Assembly: GCA_025594325.1 (NCBI GenBank)
Contig: JANHCV010000009.1
Coordinates: 930,001-994,000 of the forward strand
DNA length: 64,000 nt
Origin: Blastocladiella emersonii ATCC 22665
Lineage: Eukaryota > Blastocladiomycota > Blastocladiomycetes > Blastocladiales > Blastocladiaceae
Direction: 5' to 3'
The notes below the pieces were generated by a model, which did not search any database, was not told the origin of the DNA, and saw only the letters and a list, made by a program, of their open reading frames with translations. The translations under genes were made by a program, and so were the position numbers. Shown here in pieces: positions 44,099 through 55,034 of this stretch. Numbering within the stretch: position 1 is the first letter of the stretch; each line of letters opens with the position of its first letter.

Positions 44099-46222
44099 GT
44101 CGTAGGCGTAGTAGTAGAAGTAGTATACAACCCGTTTTCCTCGTCAAACTTGAAGAATATGCTGGGTGAGCGGGCGAGCGGGCGAGCGAGCGAGCTGACC
44201 GAGGCTCGAGACTTGGGCGTGAGCGGCTCGCGAAACTCGGCGGGTCGACCACCGTCTCGTCCCTCACGACTCGACGGTGAGAGCTACGACCCTGAAAGCC
44301 TGCACGAGAATTGCAAGGCTATGCTTCAACATCCTCGTTGAGTCGAATCACAAAAATCACGAGTGGAACGGCGGCACGGGCCGTTCGAGTGAGATCGAGA
44401 CGCGAGTCGCTGATCGCCACCTTCGTTTTCTCGCGCATCCTTGAGGCTCTGGCTCTCAACTCGGTGTTCAGTGAGAGCCACGGATGTGATCTAACTGGAT
44501 TGATGGTTGGCGGTGGTACTATGCCCTTAATGAGCTGAGAGCACGCTTGGGAAGCCACCCGCACCAAGTTCTCGTCCGACAAGTTGTGCGCTTGCTCCGT
44601 CGCACGGCTACGTCTTTCTGATGGTCAAATGACACTTTTTGTGCAACGACAGTGCTTTGCGATCTCTCACGCATTGTACGCGGTCGACCTGGGCCGCTAG
44701 TTGCCACCTGCGATTACTCAACGAGTTGACGTGATCCGTGAAGCTTCTCGGGCACTAATGAGTGACTGAAGGTTGTAGAAACTCGTGAAAGAGGTTGGCG
44801 CGGGCGCCCAGAGTACGGTGCACCTCAGGTACGCACGCGAGCGGAGGCGAGTGTAAGTTCACGCGTAGCTCACTGGGCGGCTCGAGCCCTGGTCTCTCCG
44901 CTCTGCATCAAGGTTTCTATGACCATATGACACTTTGGGTGCAGCGGCAGCGCTCCAACGCGTCTTGCGCGTCGGCGGGAGCGAGGCGAGCGAGCGACGT
45001 GTACCTTGCACCACCTCCAGTACCCGCAGATTTCGTCACACGGAGCTCTTCTCTCGCATATAAGCTATTCAAACCTATAGTAGACGCTGTATGGGAAGCA
45101 GGAGGGCGTCTGGTGGGGGGTGTTGTCGCGGGTCGGACACGGTCCAGGAGCGAGCACTTGGGCCGCGCTGAACAGCTCGTCCGACCACCGACCCCACCCC
45201 GGCCCCGTTCCCCTCGGTCGATTGCTCCCAAACTTGGTACAGCGGCTGTTGGGACCTATGGAAGCAACTTGGTGCCGTCGATGAGGGCCCCGACCTCATA
45301 AATGTTCGTGGCCGGGTCGGTGCACCTGGGTCAGCACTTGCTGGTCGCTCAAGTGTCCGCCGACCACCATGGACTCGTCTTTCCGAATCTCGGCTCGTCC
45401 TCTTGGAAAACTACGTTTGAGACCTGCCTGAACACGATGCCGCGCACAGTTTCCGCCCAAACCCGCCACCGTGCTCGGATCATGGTGAAGTCAGGTCAAG
45501 TTCGTTTAGCGTGGCCAAGACCGTTCCGGCCGCTCCCGCGTCCAGTTCTCCACCGATTTTGTCGACTCCGCCGCGCACAGTGGTGTAAGTGACCTGTCGA
45601 AATCGAATGGCAGTAGTCCCATGTCTACAGCTTGTCTGTAGCGGTAGATAGAGACGGAAAACCAAGTTTCCCGTATGAACGGTGTGAACGTCGCGTCCAG
45701 TTCTCGTCAGATTCTCATCCAGGATCACTCGGGCTCTCGGAAACGCTCGGCCGCGCCTCAACGGACATCTGTAGCACGCGCAAGAGCACATCGAGTGTCG
45801 CAGGTGCACCCAAGTAGACTCATACGAGTGCTACAGGCTGCTGATCGTCAATCGGACGCGTCCATGGTGTCAAGACACCTATAAAAGACATCCTGCGCGT
45901 CGAAACGTCCATTTTGAGCCGTTTGCAGCTACTACGCGTCATGGACTTGGTTGACGAGCGACGCGTTGACAGCGCCAGGACCGTGCCAGAGCGAGATTAC
46001 TGGTGTTTTACGTCATTTAACATCATATAAATTACGTACCGTTAAGAGCGGAGCATCTGCAAGATCGTGGTCTCCATCTCGAAAGTGCGCGTGATCGTCA
46101 GCTGATGCGTTTCGTCAAGCTTCGAGTGTCTACGGACGGCGCCACCGTCGCTCCATCAAGTCGTTCGCACGACCTCGCCACCACCCTGACCCGATCCGAC
46201 GACGGCCCACACCATCACCATC
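44099..46222. other. Gene-free stretch with a short direct repeat
   Basis: No supported gene is seen. A ~35-bp imperfect direct repeat (ATGACACTTT and GTGCARCGRCAG cores) occurs at 44621-44656 and 44921-44954. TATA-like sequences lie at 45878-45887 (CCTATAAAAG) and near 46022-46029. Around 45,535 one frame reads RVQFSTDFVDSA, faintly like the start of the family II C-terminal domain. Confidence 0.35.
45941..46030 (+). CDS. Short ORF (29 residues) behind a TATA-like box
   Basis: ATG at 45941, TAA at 46028-46030, 54 bp downstream of CCTATAAAAG. No similarity is recognised. It may be chance or the upstream ORF of a longer transcript toward the Gln-rich gene at 46223. Confidence 0.12.
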   Translation: MDLVDERRVDSARTVPERDYWCFTSFNII

Positions 46223-47478
46223 ATGAACGAGCAACCTGCTGCACCGGGCGCCAACGGTCCTGCCCGTAACGGGGCCGAGCCCGTCGTCCCGCTCTCGCCC
46301 GAGGACGCCCGCCAGCTCACCGACGCGACCGCCGCTGACTGGTTTGAAGACCTCCTGCGCCGCCCGGCTGACTGGTTTGAAGACCTCCTGCGCCGCCCGA
46401 CCCGCAACGCCAACAGCCGCAGCAGTCGATCCAGCACCAGGGCGCCGCGGGCAACAACCACCAGCAGCAGAACCAGCAGCAGAACCAGCAGTAGAACCAG
46501 CAGCAGAACCAGTCGATCCCGCGCCAGGGCGCCGCGGGCAACAACCAGCAGCAGCAGCAGAACCAGCAGAAGCAGTCGATCCAGCCAGCACCAGGGCGTC
46601 GCTGCGGGCAACGCTGCCGCGGGTGCCGCTCCGCGCATGCATCAGGGCGTCGCGGGCAACAACCACCAGCAGCGGATCCAGCCGCAGCAGTCGAGCCAGC
46701 ACCAGGGCGTCGCCGCGGGCCCGCAGCAGCGGCAGCAGCAGGAGATGGTCAACCACGCGGGCGCCGCGCCGCGCATGCCCCACGTCGCCGCGGGCGCCGG
46801 CTAGCAGCAGTACCCGCACCACACCACCGTGCAGCACCAGCAGCAGCAGCACCACCGTGCACCACCAGCAGCAGCAGCACCAGCAGCAGCACCAGCAGCA
46901 GCACCCGCACCAGCAGCAGCACCCGCACCACGCTGCCGCGGGCGCCGCCGCCGCCCAGCTCGCCAAACAGCAGCGTGCCATGGCGGAGGGCCAGATCATC
47001 GTGAGCCGCATGTCGGACGCGGAGAAGCGGGAGCTGATGGCCGTCTCCCCAAACGTGGTTCACCAATGGCGCCAGGTACGTTTCCACGAGACGGGCATGG
47101 ATCCGCGTCGTCCCCTCACCAATCCTTCCGGGGTAGAAACACTATCATCTGATGCAGCACGGCTGCAGCGAGCAGGATCGCCAGACGCTCAACTCCCTCT
47201 ACAACTCGGTGATCGCGTACGATTACCTTCAGAGCGTCTACCACGCGTGGCAGTCGCAGCAGCAGTCGCAGCTGCAGGCGCGGCAGCAGGCGCGGCAGCA
47301 GTCGCACAGCGGCCACGGCGGCCATCCACAGCACCAGCAGCACCCCCATCAAGGCCACGGTGCTGGTCACGGCCTCGGCGGTTCAGCGCCGGCTGTCCAG
47401 CGATCCGGCTCGCACGACCGTCGTTCGCCGTCGTCCTTCAGCACCCGCACGGTTTCCTCGCCCTACTCGCGCAACTAG
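46223..47478 (+). pseudogene. Gln/Asn-rich low-complexity protein gene, frame broken in the repeats
   Basis: It starts MNEQPAAPGANGPARNG with an acidic segment and an 11-residue duplication (ADWFEDLLRRP twice, encoded by a perfect 33-bp tandem repeat at 46334-46399). Gln/His/Asn-rich coding follows but needs several frame changes. A TAG at 46492-46494 interrupts a CAG run, a CCAG insertion shifts frame near 46,585, and another TAG at 46802-46804 precedes CAGCAG. A clean C-terminal part begins around QLAKQQRAMAEGQIIVSRM, crosses a 61-nt intron (47076-47136) and ends SSPYSRN at 47478. The intact tail (VVHQWRQ, then CSEQDRQTLNSLYNSV) suggests it was a real protein. Decay or repeat-induced assembly errors are both possible. 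Function unknown. Confidence 0.5.
46334..46399 (+). repeat. Perfect 33-bp tandem duplication
   Basis: Two identical units, 46334-46366 and 46367-46399, in frame with the ATG at 46223, encoding ADWFEDLLRRP twice. Confidence 0.9.
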
Positions 47479-49900
47479 TCGTCGACATCACGTTGCGCCC
47501 CATCCCCTCCTAGTCTTCCTTTTTTCTCTTGTGGTCGAATGTAACGAGTTGAGTGTAAAGCGTTGGTCTGTGAGTTGTGGCGGTGGTCGGCGCCATCGAT
47601 CTCAGCTCTCAAACAGCCTCAGCCCAGCTGACGAGTCCACCCTCCCCGCCTGCCCATGTATCAAATCGAACATTTCTCGACCTGCACCTCGCTCGCCGTG
47701 ACCTCCGCCGTCGCCGACATCGACTACTCGTCGCCGCCGCGCACTTATCCCGTCGCACGACTTACTCGATCCTCGCGCAACGAACCCCGGCATCCACATG
47801 GCCGGTGTGCCGCGGCGGACACCGTCTTCCATCCGCCTGTGCAACGAGGCTAGCACGTTTGTGCGCCCCCGCTGCACCGCGGCCGACTCGACCCTCGCGC
47901 AGCGAAACGCACTCCGGCATCCGCATGGCCGGTGAGCCGCGGCGTCTGCCGTCCTCCATCCGCCGGTGCATCGCTGCTGCCGCGTTCGTGCTTTCCCCGC
48001 TGCACCGTGGCGGACTCGTTCGTCAATTCGCAGCTGCACGCGGCGGACACGCCCGTCCATCCGCCGGCGTACTCGGTCGCCCACGAGCCGGTGCTTTGTG
48101 GCTGCCACGGCAACACCACAACCTGCCACGTTTTTCCATCCGCCGGCTGACCATCCCCACCGCCCGGGCGACCGCCTCGTGCGCACGGATCTACGGCCCG
48201 CACCGTGACGTTCCGTTGCTGGACGCGTTGCCAGCAGCCCCTCTATCGTCCACGCGATGGTGGAGGCGGATCGGCAAGTCGCCCGCCATCTCTACGTTCG
48301 CGAGTCGTGGCGCTCTCCACACCGCGTACGCATGTTGCTACTCTATGTCGCGTCCACGGTCGTCCGAGCGCTGGTCTTGCTCTCAGTCCGTTGGCAGCGA
48401 CCTGTCGTCACAGTGGGCTTATCTTGCATCTTCCCCTTGAACGCCGGCCACGAACGCTGGTCAACTCAGTCGCCGATGCACGTTCACGGACCAGCTCCTC
48501 TGCGCGCGCGGTGCGAGGCGACGTCGAGCGACGAGAACCTCGCCGACTTGCTTACACGACGGACGCCAGAGACTTGGTCGTCGTCTCTCATCAAGCTCGC
48601 CGAGCTGCGCGAGTTTTTCGCCGCTCATTGAACTTTGATGTGGTCGACGCGACAGCGACCATCACCTTGAGCCTGTCTCTCAATCATCAAGGAGCAAAGT
48701 TTCCGCAAGTTCGTTTCGCTGGCCGCTGCCCGATGTATCGCCCTCTCACGGCTTATGAACGAGGCCATCGTTGCGGACGTTCTCAGCGGACTTGCGAAGC
48801 AGAGTCGCTCGCAGCGGACTCCGCGGAGACGGCGTGGAACGGGTCGGCAGAGTCGCGCAGCACTCAACCCCCCTGACCATGATCGTGCGACCGCACAAAC
48901 ACTGTAACGTCGAGGAACAGCAGTCGTCAGCGTCAAGTGCTGTGCGTGGAAGTTCACAAGTGGAGGTGTATGGAGTGGGCCTCGCGGGAGAGGACGTGAG
49001 CGACGCAGAGTCGCTGCGAAAAACGCTAAGTCAAGAGAACGCACACCCGTGCGTCACGATCCACGCCCACGTGCCTCGATCGTGACGAACCATGATGCAA
49101 TGTGGCGCGCGGCGTGGGCGGCGAGTCGGTTCCCAAAATGGCAACGGGTCAGGGGGGGCATGCTGAGTGCGTTTTTTTGGGGGCTGGCAGCAGCTGCTGA
49201 GGGACCACTGGGCGGTGAAATTTGGGACGGCTGCTGGCGGACCGTCGGACGGTCTGATCTCGATGTAGTGAGCGGTGTTCGAGTGACCCGGCAGCGCGGT
49301 GAGTGATAAGGGAGTGACGACGGACAGAAACGAGCCAAACGACGCGGAGGACGGTCGGCAGCGGTTCTCCGGGTGATGAGGGTGAAGAGTGCCGAGGGGG
49401 AAGGGCGGAGATGGGGCGGATGAGTTGATAGGAACGCGAACTTGCATCGACTAAGCACGACGCGGATGCACCGCCGCGGCGGCGACGCACGTCTTCTTGG
49501 TGGGACCGAGCACGTCTTGGAGGTCGGTTTGTCGTCGCAGGCAAGCGTGGAGGCCGCGGACACGACTCGGACCCAGCGAGCGATGCGGCGAAGGCGGCCT
49601 CACGACTCGGGCGCCGCGGTGGCCGACGCGGTGTGGGCGACGTACGGGCAGGGCTGCATGCGATGCCGAGGGGATGGGTGCGTCGAATGCATGGTAATAG
49701 AGGGGGTCGGGCGGGGACTTGGCGGATCGGCGGGAGCGGCAGCCATCCGCGCCCAACGCGCGCGCTGAAGAAGTATCGGCAAAGAACGAAAGCGTCACGC
49801 CGTGACCTTCGCGTCCCTCGCCTCCCTCACCGCTCGACGCACCATGCAAACCCATCTTGCGACTCTATGCAACCGACCTGAAATACCGAGCTCTACCTCT
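47479..49900. other. Gene-free stretch
   Basis: 2.4 kb with no supported gene. The left part holds a ~125-bp tandem repeat (47771-48018, separate entry). The right part (48.2-49.9 kb) has only GC-driven open frames and short T and G runs near 49.15-49.18 kb. Confidence 0.4.
47771..48018 (+). repeat. Diverged ~122-bp tandem repeat
   Basis: Units at 47771-47892 and 47893-48018 share CCTCGCGCARCGAA, CATGGCCGGTG, TCCATCCGCC and CCGCTGCACCG. A weaker third unit may follow to about 48.1 kb. Confidence 0.6.
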
Positions 49901-50118
49901 TGCTATGCCTGACGCTGTCAAATCTGTGTGTTTGCGCTCACACAGCTCCGATCTCGCGGTCAGAACTCGTCAAGTTCAACCTTCTCACGCTCTATGAGCT
50001 CCACTGCACTCTGCTCCGCGGATCAGCGCCGAGTGACTGGTCGCTCGCGTACGCGGGACCAGTCCTTGGTTGGTTTGACCTGGCCGCTTGCTGCGTGTTT
50101 GTGTGCGCGCGCGCTTCA

Positions 50119-51377
50119 ACAACTACGCACGCCCAAGCACCGCTGCCTGAGCAAACACGTCGAGATCATCAAGCGCTTTGGTCCCACCACGATCCTGTTG
50201 ACCAAGGCTACGGAGCGCTCGCACAAGTTCAACGCGTAGGTCGTGGCCAAGTTCACGAACCACACGGCGACCTCGACTGAGCAGATGTTATTACGCGTGG
50301 CCTCGTGCGAGGCCCTGCAGGCGATCGTGCGCACGCACGCTCGTGAGGGAGTGCGACCCCGCGGCTCAGATTCGCTGCCTCTAGCGCGCCGTGGAGCATC
50401 ACTAACGCTCGCGTCGTAACCATCGCATCACAGGAATACGAGGGCATGGACGAGATCTTCAACAACCTGACCGACGTGCGCCTGACCACGCTCAAGGCCT
50501 ACGACGTTTGACCGCATCAAGTTTGGTCCCGGGCGCGAGGTGCACTTCTCGTTCGGCACGACCGCGAGCTCGAGCGTGGACCAGCTCTCGACCCGGACCC
50601 CGTTCCTCGCCCAGATCCTCCATGGTTACTTGGCAGAGGACGCTGGAATCTCGGCGCAGCGCGCGGCCAACGATCCGTTGCTGGGCCCCGACGACGGCAA
50701 GGTACCCGCGTGCGCGCGATCTGCATCAAATTGACGAGGAACTGACGCTTCCCGGCTCGCGATGCGTGTAGTTTCTCGTGTCCAAGGCAATCTCGTTCGA
50801 GGCCTTCTCGCTCGGCGGGTTCCGCAACGAGCAGCTCACGGGCAAGGGCCAGTTCCCGACCCGCGGCAAGACGCACGCGGACTGGGTCATGGTACGCTGC
50901 TGGCTGTGCTCATACCCGAATCGTTCGGTCGCTCACATCTGCTATTATCTCGCGTACGGTAGTATCTCACGTCGGACAAGAAGTACCGCGTCGGGAAGCT
51001 GGCCGTCGCGCTGCACTTCACGCACAACGGCACCGAGCACGACGTGGCCATCGTCGAGCAGTTCCGCGTCCAGGACGACGCGCCGGGCGGCGGCAAAAAG
51101 GTAGAAGAACATCCCGGTGCAGGTCCTTGCCCTGCATCCCGCGGTGCAGGGGATGGGTCTCGGCCGCTACCACGCCGTGAGCGTGGCGGCCTTCCAGACC
51201 TTTGTCCACGTCGTGCCCAACTACGACCGGCCCGCGGCGCCGGCGACCGCAGGCGCAGCCAACTTCAAGCTCGACAGCGAGTACAGGGAGTGGCTGCTCA
51301 ACCCGTTCGACTGCGCGGGGTCGGCTGCGCTCATGGCGTACCTGTGGGAGCGCGACTTGCTCGAGGTGGTAGTGTAG
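50119..51377 (+). pseudogene. Decayed transposase-like gene, C-terminal part
   Basis: The stretch KHVEIIKRFGPTTILLTKA, then ERSHKFNA, a TAG at 50237-50239, and VVAKFTNHTATSTEQML resembles the RFGP...TE..E.FN...R...SN block near the C-terminus of large transposase-like proteins common in basidiomycetes. Downstream a one-base frame change occurs near 50,510, followed by an exon with DRIKFGPGREVHFSFGTTAS. Two good introns follow (about 50702-50770, GTACCC to GTGTAG; 50892-50968, GTACGC to GGTAG), giving ISFEAFSLGGFRNEQLTGKG and KKYRVGKLAVALHFTHNG. The end is at 51377. The family call is from memory of the motif and is tentative. Confidence 0.45.
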
Positions 51378-51732
51378 GGGACCCGTCGGGTCTCGCGGCG
51401 TAGCGAGCGCCGTCCCTTGCAGTACTCGCGACGAGAACGAGCTGCGGCGCGTGGCGGGCGCCGCTGGTCGAAATACATGACCTCGTTCTCTCAGATCATC
51501 ACTCTCGCTGCCGCATCGATGACTTGACGCGTTTCGCGCTCGCGGGCGACGCAGTCTCACGGGTCGAACACGAGTCGAAGCGCAAAACCTCTCTTCACCG
51601 CGTCAAAGTCTCCGGCAATCGCTCATAAATAGGTTGCATCAAGTCGTCGGAGCAGAAAATTCCTGATTCATACTGGTCGATGCGTGCGTGGGGAGCGGGG
51701 ACTTGGAGATGGCGAGGGCACCGACCCGGTTC

Positions 51733-51818
51733 GCGCGACCCTTTGCGCAAACCCCTGCGCCACTTTAGCTGGCGCCGCGGCCGGGTTTGCGCAAACCCCT
51801 TTGCGCAAAGGGTCGCGC
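51733..51818. repeat. Nested inverted repeats around TTTGCGCAAA palindromes
   Basis: A perfect 19-bp inverted repeat (51733-51751 and 51800-51818) flanks a perfect 16-bp palindrome GGGTTTGCGCAAACCC (51783-51798). The 10-bp palindrome TTTGCGCAAA thus occurs three times (51742, 51786, 51800). It sits exactly where the N-terminal half of family II gene 4 should be. Confidence 0.9.
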
Positions 51819-51837
51819 AGCCGGAGCCGTTTCGGCG

Positions 51838-52767
51838 ATGGAATTCGTGCTCGTCGAGCTGCCGTTCATTCGCCGCAACGACGGCGCTGGTACCGCTGGC
51901 GTTTTCTTCAACGTTGGCGCGCTGACCAACCTGCAGGTAGCAGTGCCTGCAGTGGAGGACAAGCAGGAGGGCACACCCAACCCTGCGGCTCCTGCTCAGC
52001 TCGCGACTGGACGTGATGACGATCAAGAACACGATGAGCTCGAACAGCATGACGATCTGGGTCGTGAGGTCAAGTGCAACGCGCGCAACGACGGCGACGT
52101 GGCTCGCGGGCCAGTTCTGGCTCCGCCGCTTCGCGCCAAGGATCTCGAGGATCACTGCGACCCACGCGCGACCAGCTCGAGCAGCTATACCAGCACTGAC
52201 GCGACAGCCAGTCGCAAGCGGCCCGCTGCTGACGACTTGCCCGTGGAACCGTCGCCCGCCAAACGGCTCGCCATTGTTTCGCCCGCCCGCTCGCCCACCC
52301 CATCGCCGCGCGTGCGCACGCCTGAGCCCGCCGCTCTGCGTGTCGTTACTCCCATTCCGTCGCCTGCCCCCGCTTCGCCTGCCCCCGCGTTGCCTGCCCC
52401 CGCGTTGCCTGCCCCCGCGTTGCCTACCCCTGCTTCGCCCGCTCCTGCGTCGCCCACCCCTGATTCACCCGCTCCTGCTTCACCCGCTCCTGCGTCGCTC
52501 GCTCCTGCCGCACCAATTACCGTCGCGCCGCCTTCCCCCACGGCTGACCCTTCCCATACCACGCGCTGGCTTCCTGCAACCCGCGCCAACTTCTTCCGAT
52601 CCTTCCCCGCCGACGAAGCGACTTTCCTGCTCATCGCGTTCGAGTTTGGTCGTGTCTACCCGGCTGAGCTCGCCATGGCCAAGACCTTCGCGACTCGCGC
52701 GGTCCTGCTCAAGTACACGGTGGACCGCTTCGTTGAGCTCCTGGACTCGATGGTTGCTCAGCCGTGA
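51838..52767 (+). pseudogene. Family II gene 4, C-terminal two-thirds only
   Basis: An open frame from ATG 51838 (frame open from 51787) to TGA at 52767. It begins in the middle domain (LVELPFIRR, GVFFNVGALTNLQVAVP), then an acidic linker, an NLS-like cluster (SRKRPAADDLPVEPSPAKR), a Pro/Ala/Ser tandem repeat (SPAPALPAPALPAPALP) and the C-terminal domain (FFRSFPADEATFLLIAFEFG, YTVDRFVELLDSMV). The YQAL-type N-terminal domain is missing; palindrome-rich DNA lies directly upstream. It is closest by eye to gene 5. It could still be expressed as a shortened protein. Confidence 0.55.
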
Positions 52768-53474
52768 TTCTGCCCGTCATTCAGTTGATACTCTGTTTTT
52801 TTTTTGTTTTTCCTTTCATTGATATAAAGCTGTTTCTTTGTGTTTCACTGCTCTGGATACGCCTCAGCGAAGTTGCAAAGACACTCGCGCGACTCGCGTG
52901 ATCGTCCGCACCAACCAAGTTTGGGCAGGTTCTGCCACCCTTTCGTTGATTTTTACGTTTAACTGTATGCAACTCTCCTCAAAGCCATCGTGGTTTGTCG
53001 CGGGAAGACACTCAACGCGAGGGCAAGGGTGTGAGACATGTCTCGCAGCTGTCACGTGATTGTTGAACGCGTCGACTCCGCGACGCGTCGACGCGCCCAA
53101 GTCGTGCGATCCTCTACACTTCGGCGCAGCACCACGAGGTACGAGCTTCGGTTCAGCTCTGATTCGGCCGACAATTATTTTGCGTTGCCAAAAGTCCAAA
53201 CGCTTCCTTTGACAAAGTAGTGCTGACATGTGTACACGCGCTACTGCCACTCGGGATTTATTAAAGGCTTGAACGTTTGTTTAGGGGGCCAAGGGTTGCG
53301 AGACAGGACAAATGTGTGACAAATTAGCGGGATACGAGGAGAACAACGCGACGGCGGACATCGTCCCCTTGTGTCTCCCGTTCTCCACTCCTTTGTCTCT
53401 CACGGATGCTCGCTGACAATGTGCTTTGCACAAACTCGGCTCTTGTTCGTTCTCGCTCTTTATGACACGTTAAC
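52768..53474. other. Spacer between family II genes 4 and 5
   Basis: No gene is seen. It contains a T10 run at about 52796-52805 soon after the gene 4 stop, likely 3' UTR, the composite motif at 53040-53073, and the leader of gene 5. Confidence 0.45.
53040..53073 (+). promoter_or_regulatory. 34-nt composite motif, 3' of family II gene 4
   Basis: GTCTCGCAGCTG, TCACGTG, ATTGTTGA, ACGCGTC. It starts 273 bp after the gene 4 stop and about 435 bp before the gene 5 start. Confidence 0.55.
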
Positions 53475-54965
53475 ATGGAACAAAATCACGCCGCCCGAAT
53501 TTTGCTTGACGAGGATGGAGACGAGGTTGCGCTGGAGCCGCTCGCCCAGCCGCTCACCGTCGCCGTCGCGCCCAACGCACTCCCGGCCCACCTCCCAAAC
53601 GGGCCTCAAACTCCGCCTGTCCAGCAGCAGCCGCGAGGCGCCGCTGCGCAGAACCTTCCACCGATCGTGGACAGCGAGACGTGCGACGAGTGGGCGTTTT
53701 ACCAAGCGCTCCTCGCCGTGCTCACGCACGAGCACGCACGCGCACCGCTTCCCGACACGGCGCTTCGCGTCGACGCGGGGCCCGAGGTCGAGCAGGTGAT
53801 TGACACGGTCATGGCGATGATCGAGCGGCACAGTAGTCTGGAAACCAGGGTCTTCCAGCATTGCAAGCCTGGCCCTCGCGGCAACGTTTGTTTGAGATTG
53901 AAAGCCATTCGCCCCGCACTCTGTCGATACGTCACGCAGGGCGCGATTCCGCGCAGCGTTCCAGCGCGAAACGCGCTCATTCGCAGGGGGATCGCGGCGC
54001 TGCTCGATGGGGTTGGCGACGGGAGTGTCCCGCGCTTGATTGAGACGGGATACGTTCCTCCGGGCCGCAACGAGCCCGTTGTTGTTCGTGTGCCTTTCGT
54101 GTTTCGCGCGGGCGCCGGTGTTTTCTTCAACATCGCCGCTCTCAATGACCCGCAAGTGGCAGTTCCCGAGCCGCAGGTGGTAGCGAACGCTGTCGAAGTC
54201 GCGCCTCCAGCTGACCATGTTCAACCCATCGACCATGACGAGCCCGATGAGCGCGCTGACGACGAAGAGCAGGGTGAACCTGCGGCTCAACTCGATCTCA
54301 ACGGGCTTGGCAATGATCAGCATCAAGATCACGATACTGCTGGCGATGCCGAGCGGAGCGACGCTGAAGCGGCTGACGATGAGCCTGTTCCCGGTTTCCG
54401 ACTTGGTGCTGGTGCGCTCGCGGCCGCTGGCCAACCCGGCGACACGGAACCGGCCCATGCTTCGCCCGAGCCCGAACCACGCCCGTATAAGATGGCAACG
54501 AGGGCCAGTACCGCCTTGTCTAACGGCCGCAAGCGCGCTGCTGATGATGAAGGGTCTCACGCAGGCTCGTCGTCGAGCAAGCGGCGTGCCGCACCGTCGG
54601 CTGCTCCTTCGCCTTCACCACCGAGGTCAACTCACGCGCACACGCCTGCCTCGGCTACCCCACCTGCTGTCGACCACGCGTCGAATCTTGAACCCGCTCA
54701 GCAGCAACCCGCCACCGCTGCCGCGCCGCCCGCCCACGCTGTCCCGCCTGGCTCTTCCTTCGCATGGCTCGCCGAGACCCGCCTCGCGTCCTTCCGCGCC
54801 TCTCCCGCCGACGCTTTCACGTTCAGGCTGATTGCCTTTGAGTTTGGTCGCGGGCACCCGGGTCTAGCTTCCGATGCAACGGCATACGCCGCTCGCGTGG
54901 CCTCGTACAATTACTCGGTCGACGAGTTCATCGAGTTTCTCAACGATCTGATCCCGCAGTCGTGA
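53475..54965 (+). CDS. Family II gene 5, intact (unknown, probably nuclear protein)
   Basis: Single exon, 496 residues. N-terminal domain: CDEWAFYQALLAVLTHEHAR and VDAGPEVEQVIDTVMAMIERH. Middle domain: IRRGIAALLDGVGDGSVP, ETGYVPPGRNEP, VVVRVPFVFR, GVFFNIAALNDPQVAVP. An Asp/Glu-rich linker precedes a bipartite basic cluster (GRKRAADDE then SSSSKRRA). The C-terminal domain is RLASFRASPADAFTFRLIAF and YSVDEFIEFLNDLIPQ. With gene 2 it is one of two undamaged members, separated by about 17 kb of accessory DNA. Family unrecognised; the acidic-plus-basic layout suggests a nuclear role. Confidence 0.65.
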   Translation: MEQNHAARILLDEDGDEVALEPLAQPLTVAVAPNALPAHLPNGPQTPPVQQQPRGAAAQNLPPIVDSETCDEWAFYQALLAVLTHEHARAPLPDTALRVDAGPEVEQVIDTVMAMIERHSSLETRVFQHCKPGPRGNVCLRLKAIRPALCRYVTQGAIPRSVPARNALIRRGIAALLDGVGDGSVPRLIETGYVPPGRNEPVVVRVPFVFRAGAGVFFNIAALNDPQVAVPEPQVVANAVEVAPPADHVQPIDHDEPDERADDEEQGEPAAQLDLNGLGNDQHQDHDTAGDAERSDAEAADDEPVPGFRLGAGALAAAGQPGDTEPAHASPEPEPRPYKMATRASTALSNGRKRAADDEGSHAGSSSSKRRAAPSAAPSPSPPRSTHAHTPASATPPAVDHASNLEPAQQQPATAAAPPAHAVPPGSSFAWLAETRLASFRASPADAFTFRLIAFEFGRGHPGLASDATAYAARVASYNYSVDEFIEFLNDLIPQS

Positions 54966-55034
54966 GGTTTCCTCGTAGTTCCGTACATACATTGTTTTCG
55001 TGTTTGATCGCTTGGATGATGAGGCTATGAAGGT

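Noticed and set aside
47076-47157. Longer intron ending GATGCAG in the Gln-rich gene
   Set aside because: The earlier GGGGTAG acceptor at 47136 gives a 61-nt intron of usual size and keeps the same frame.
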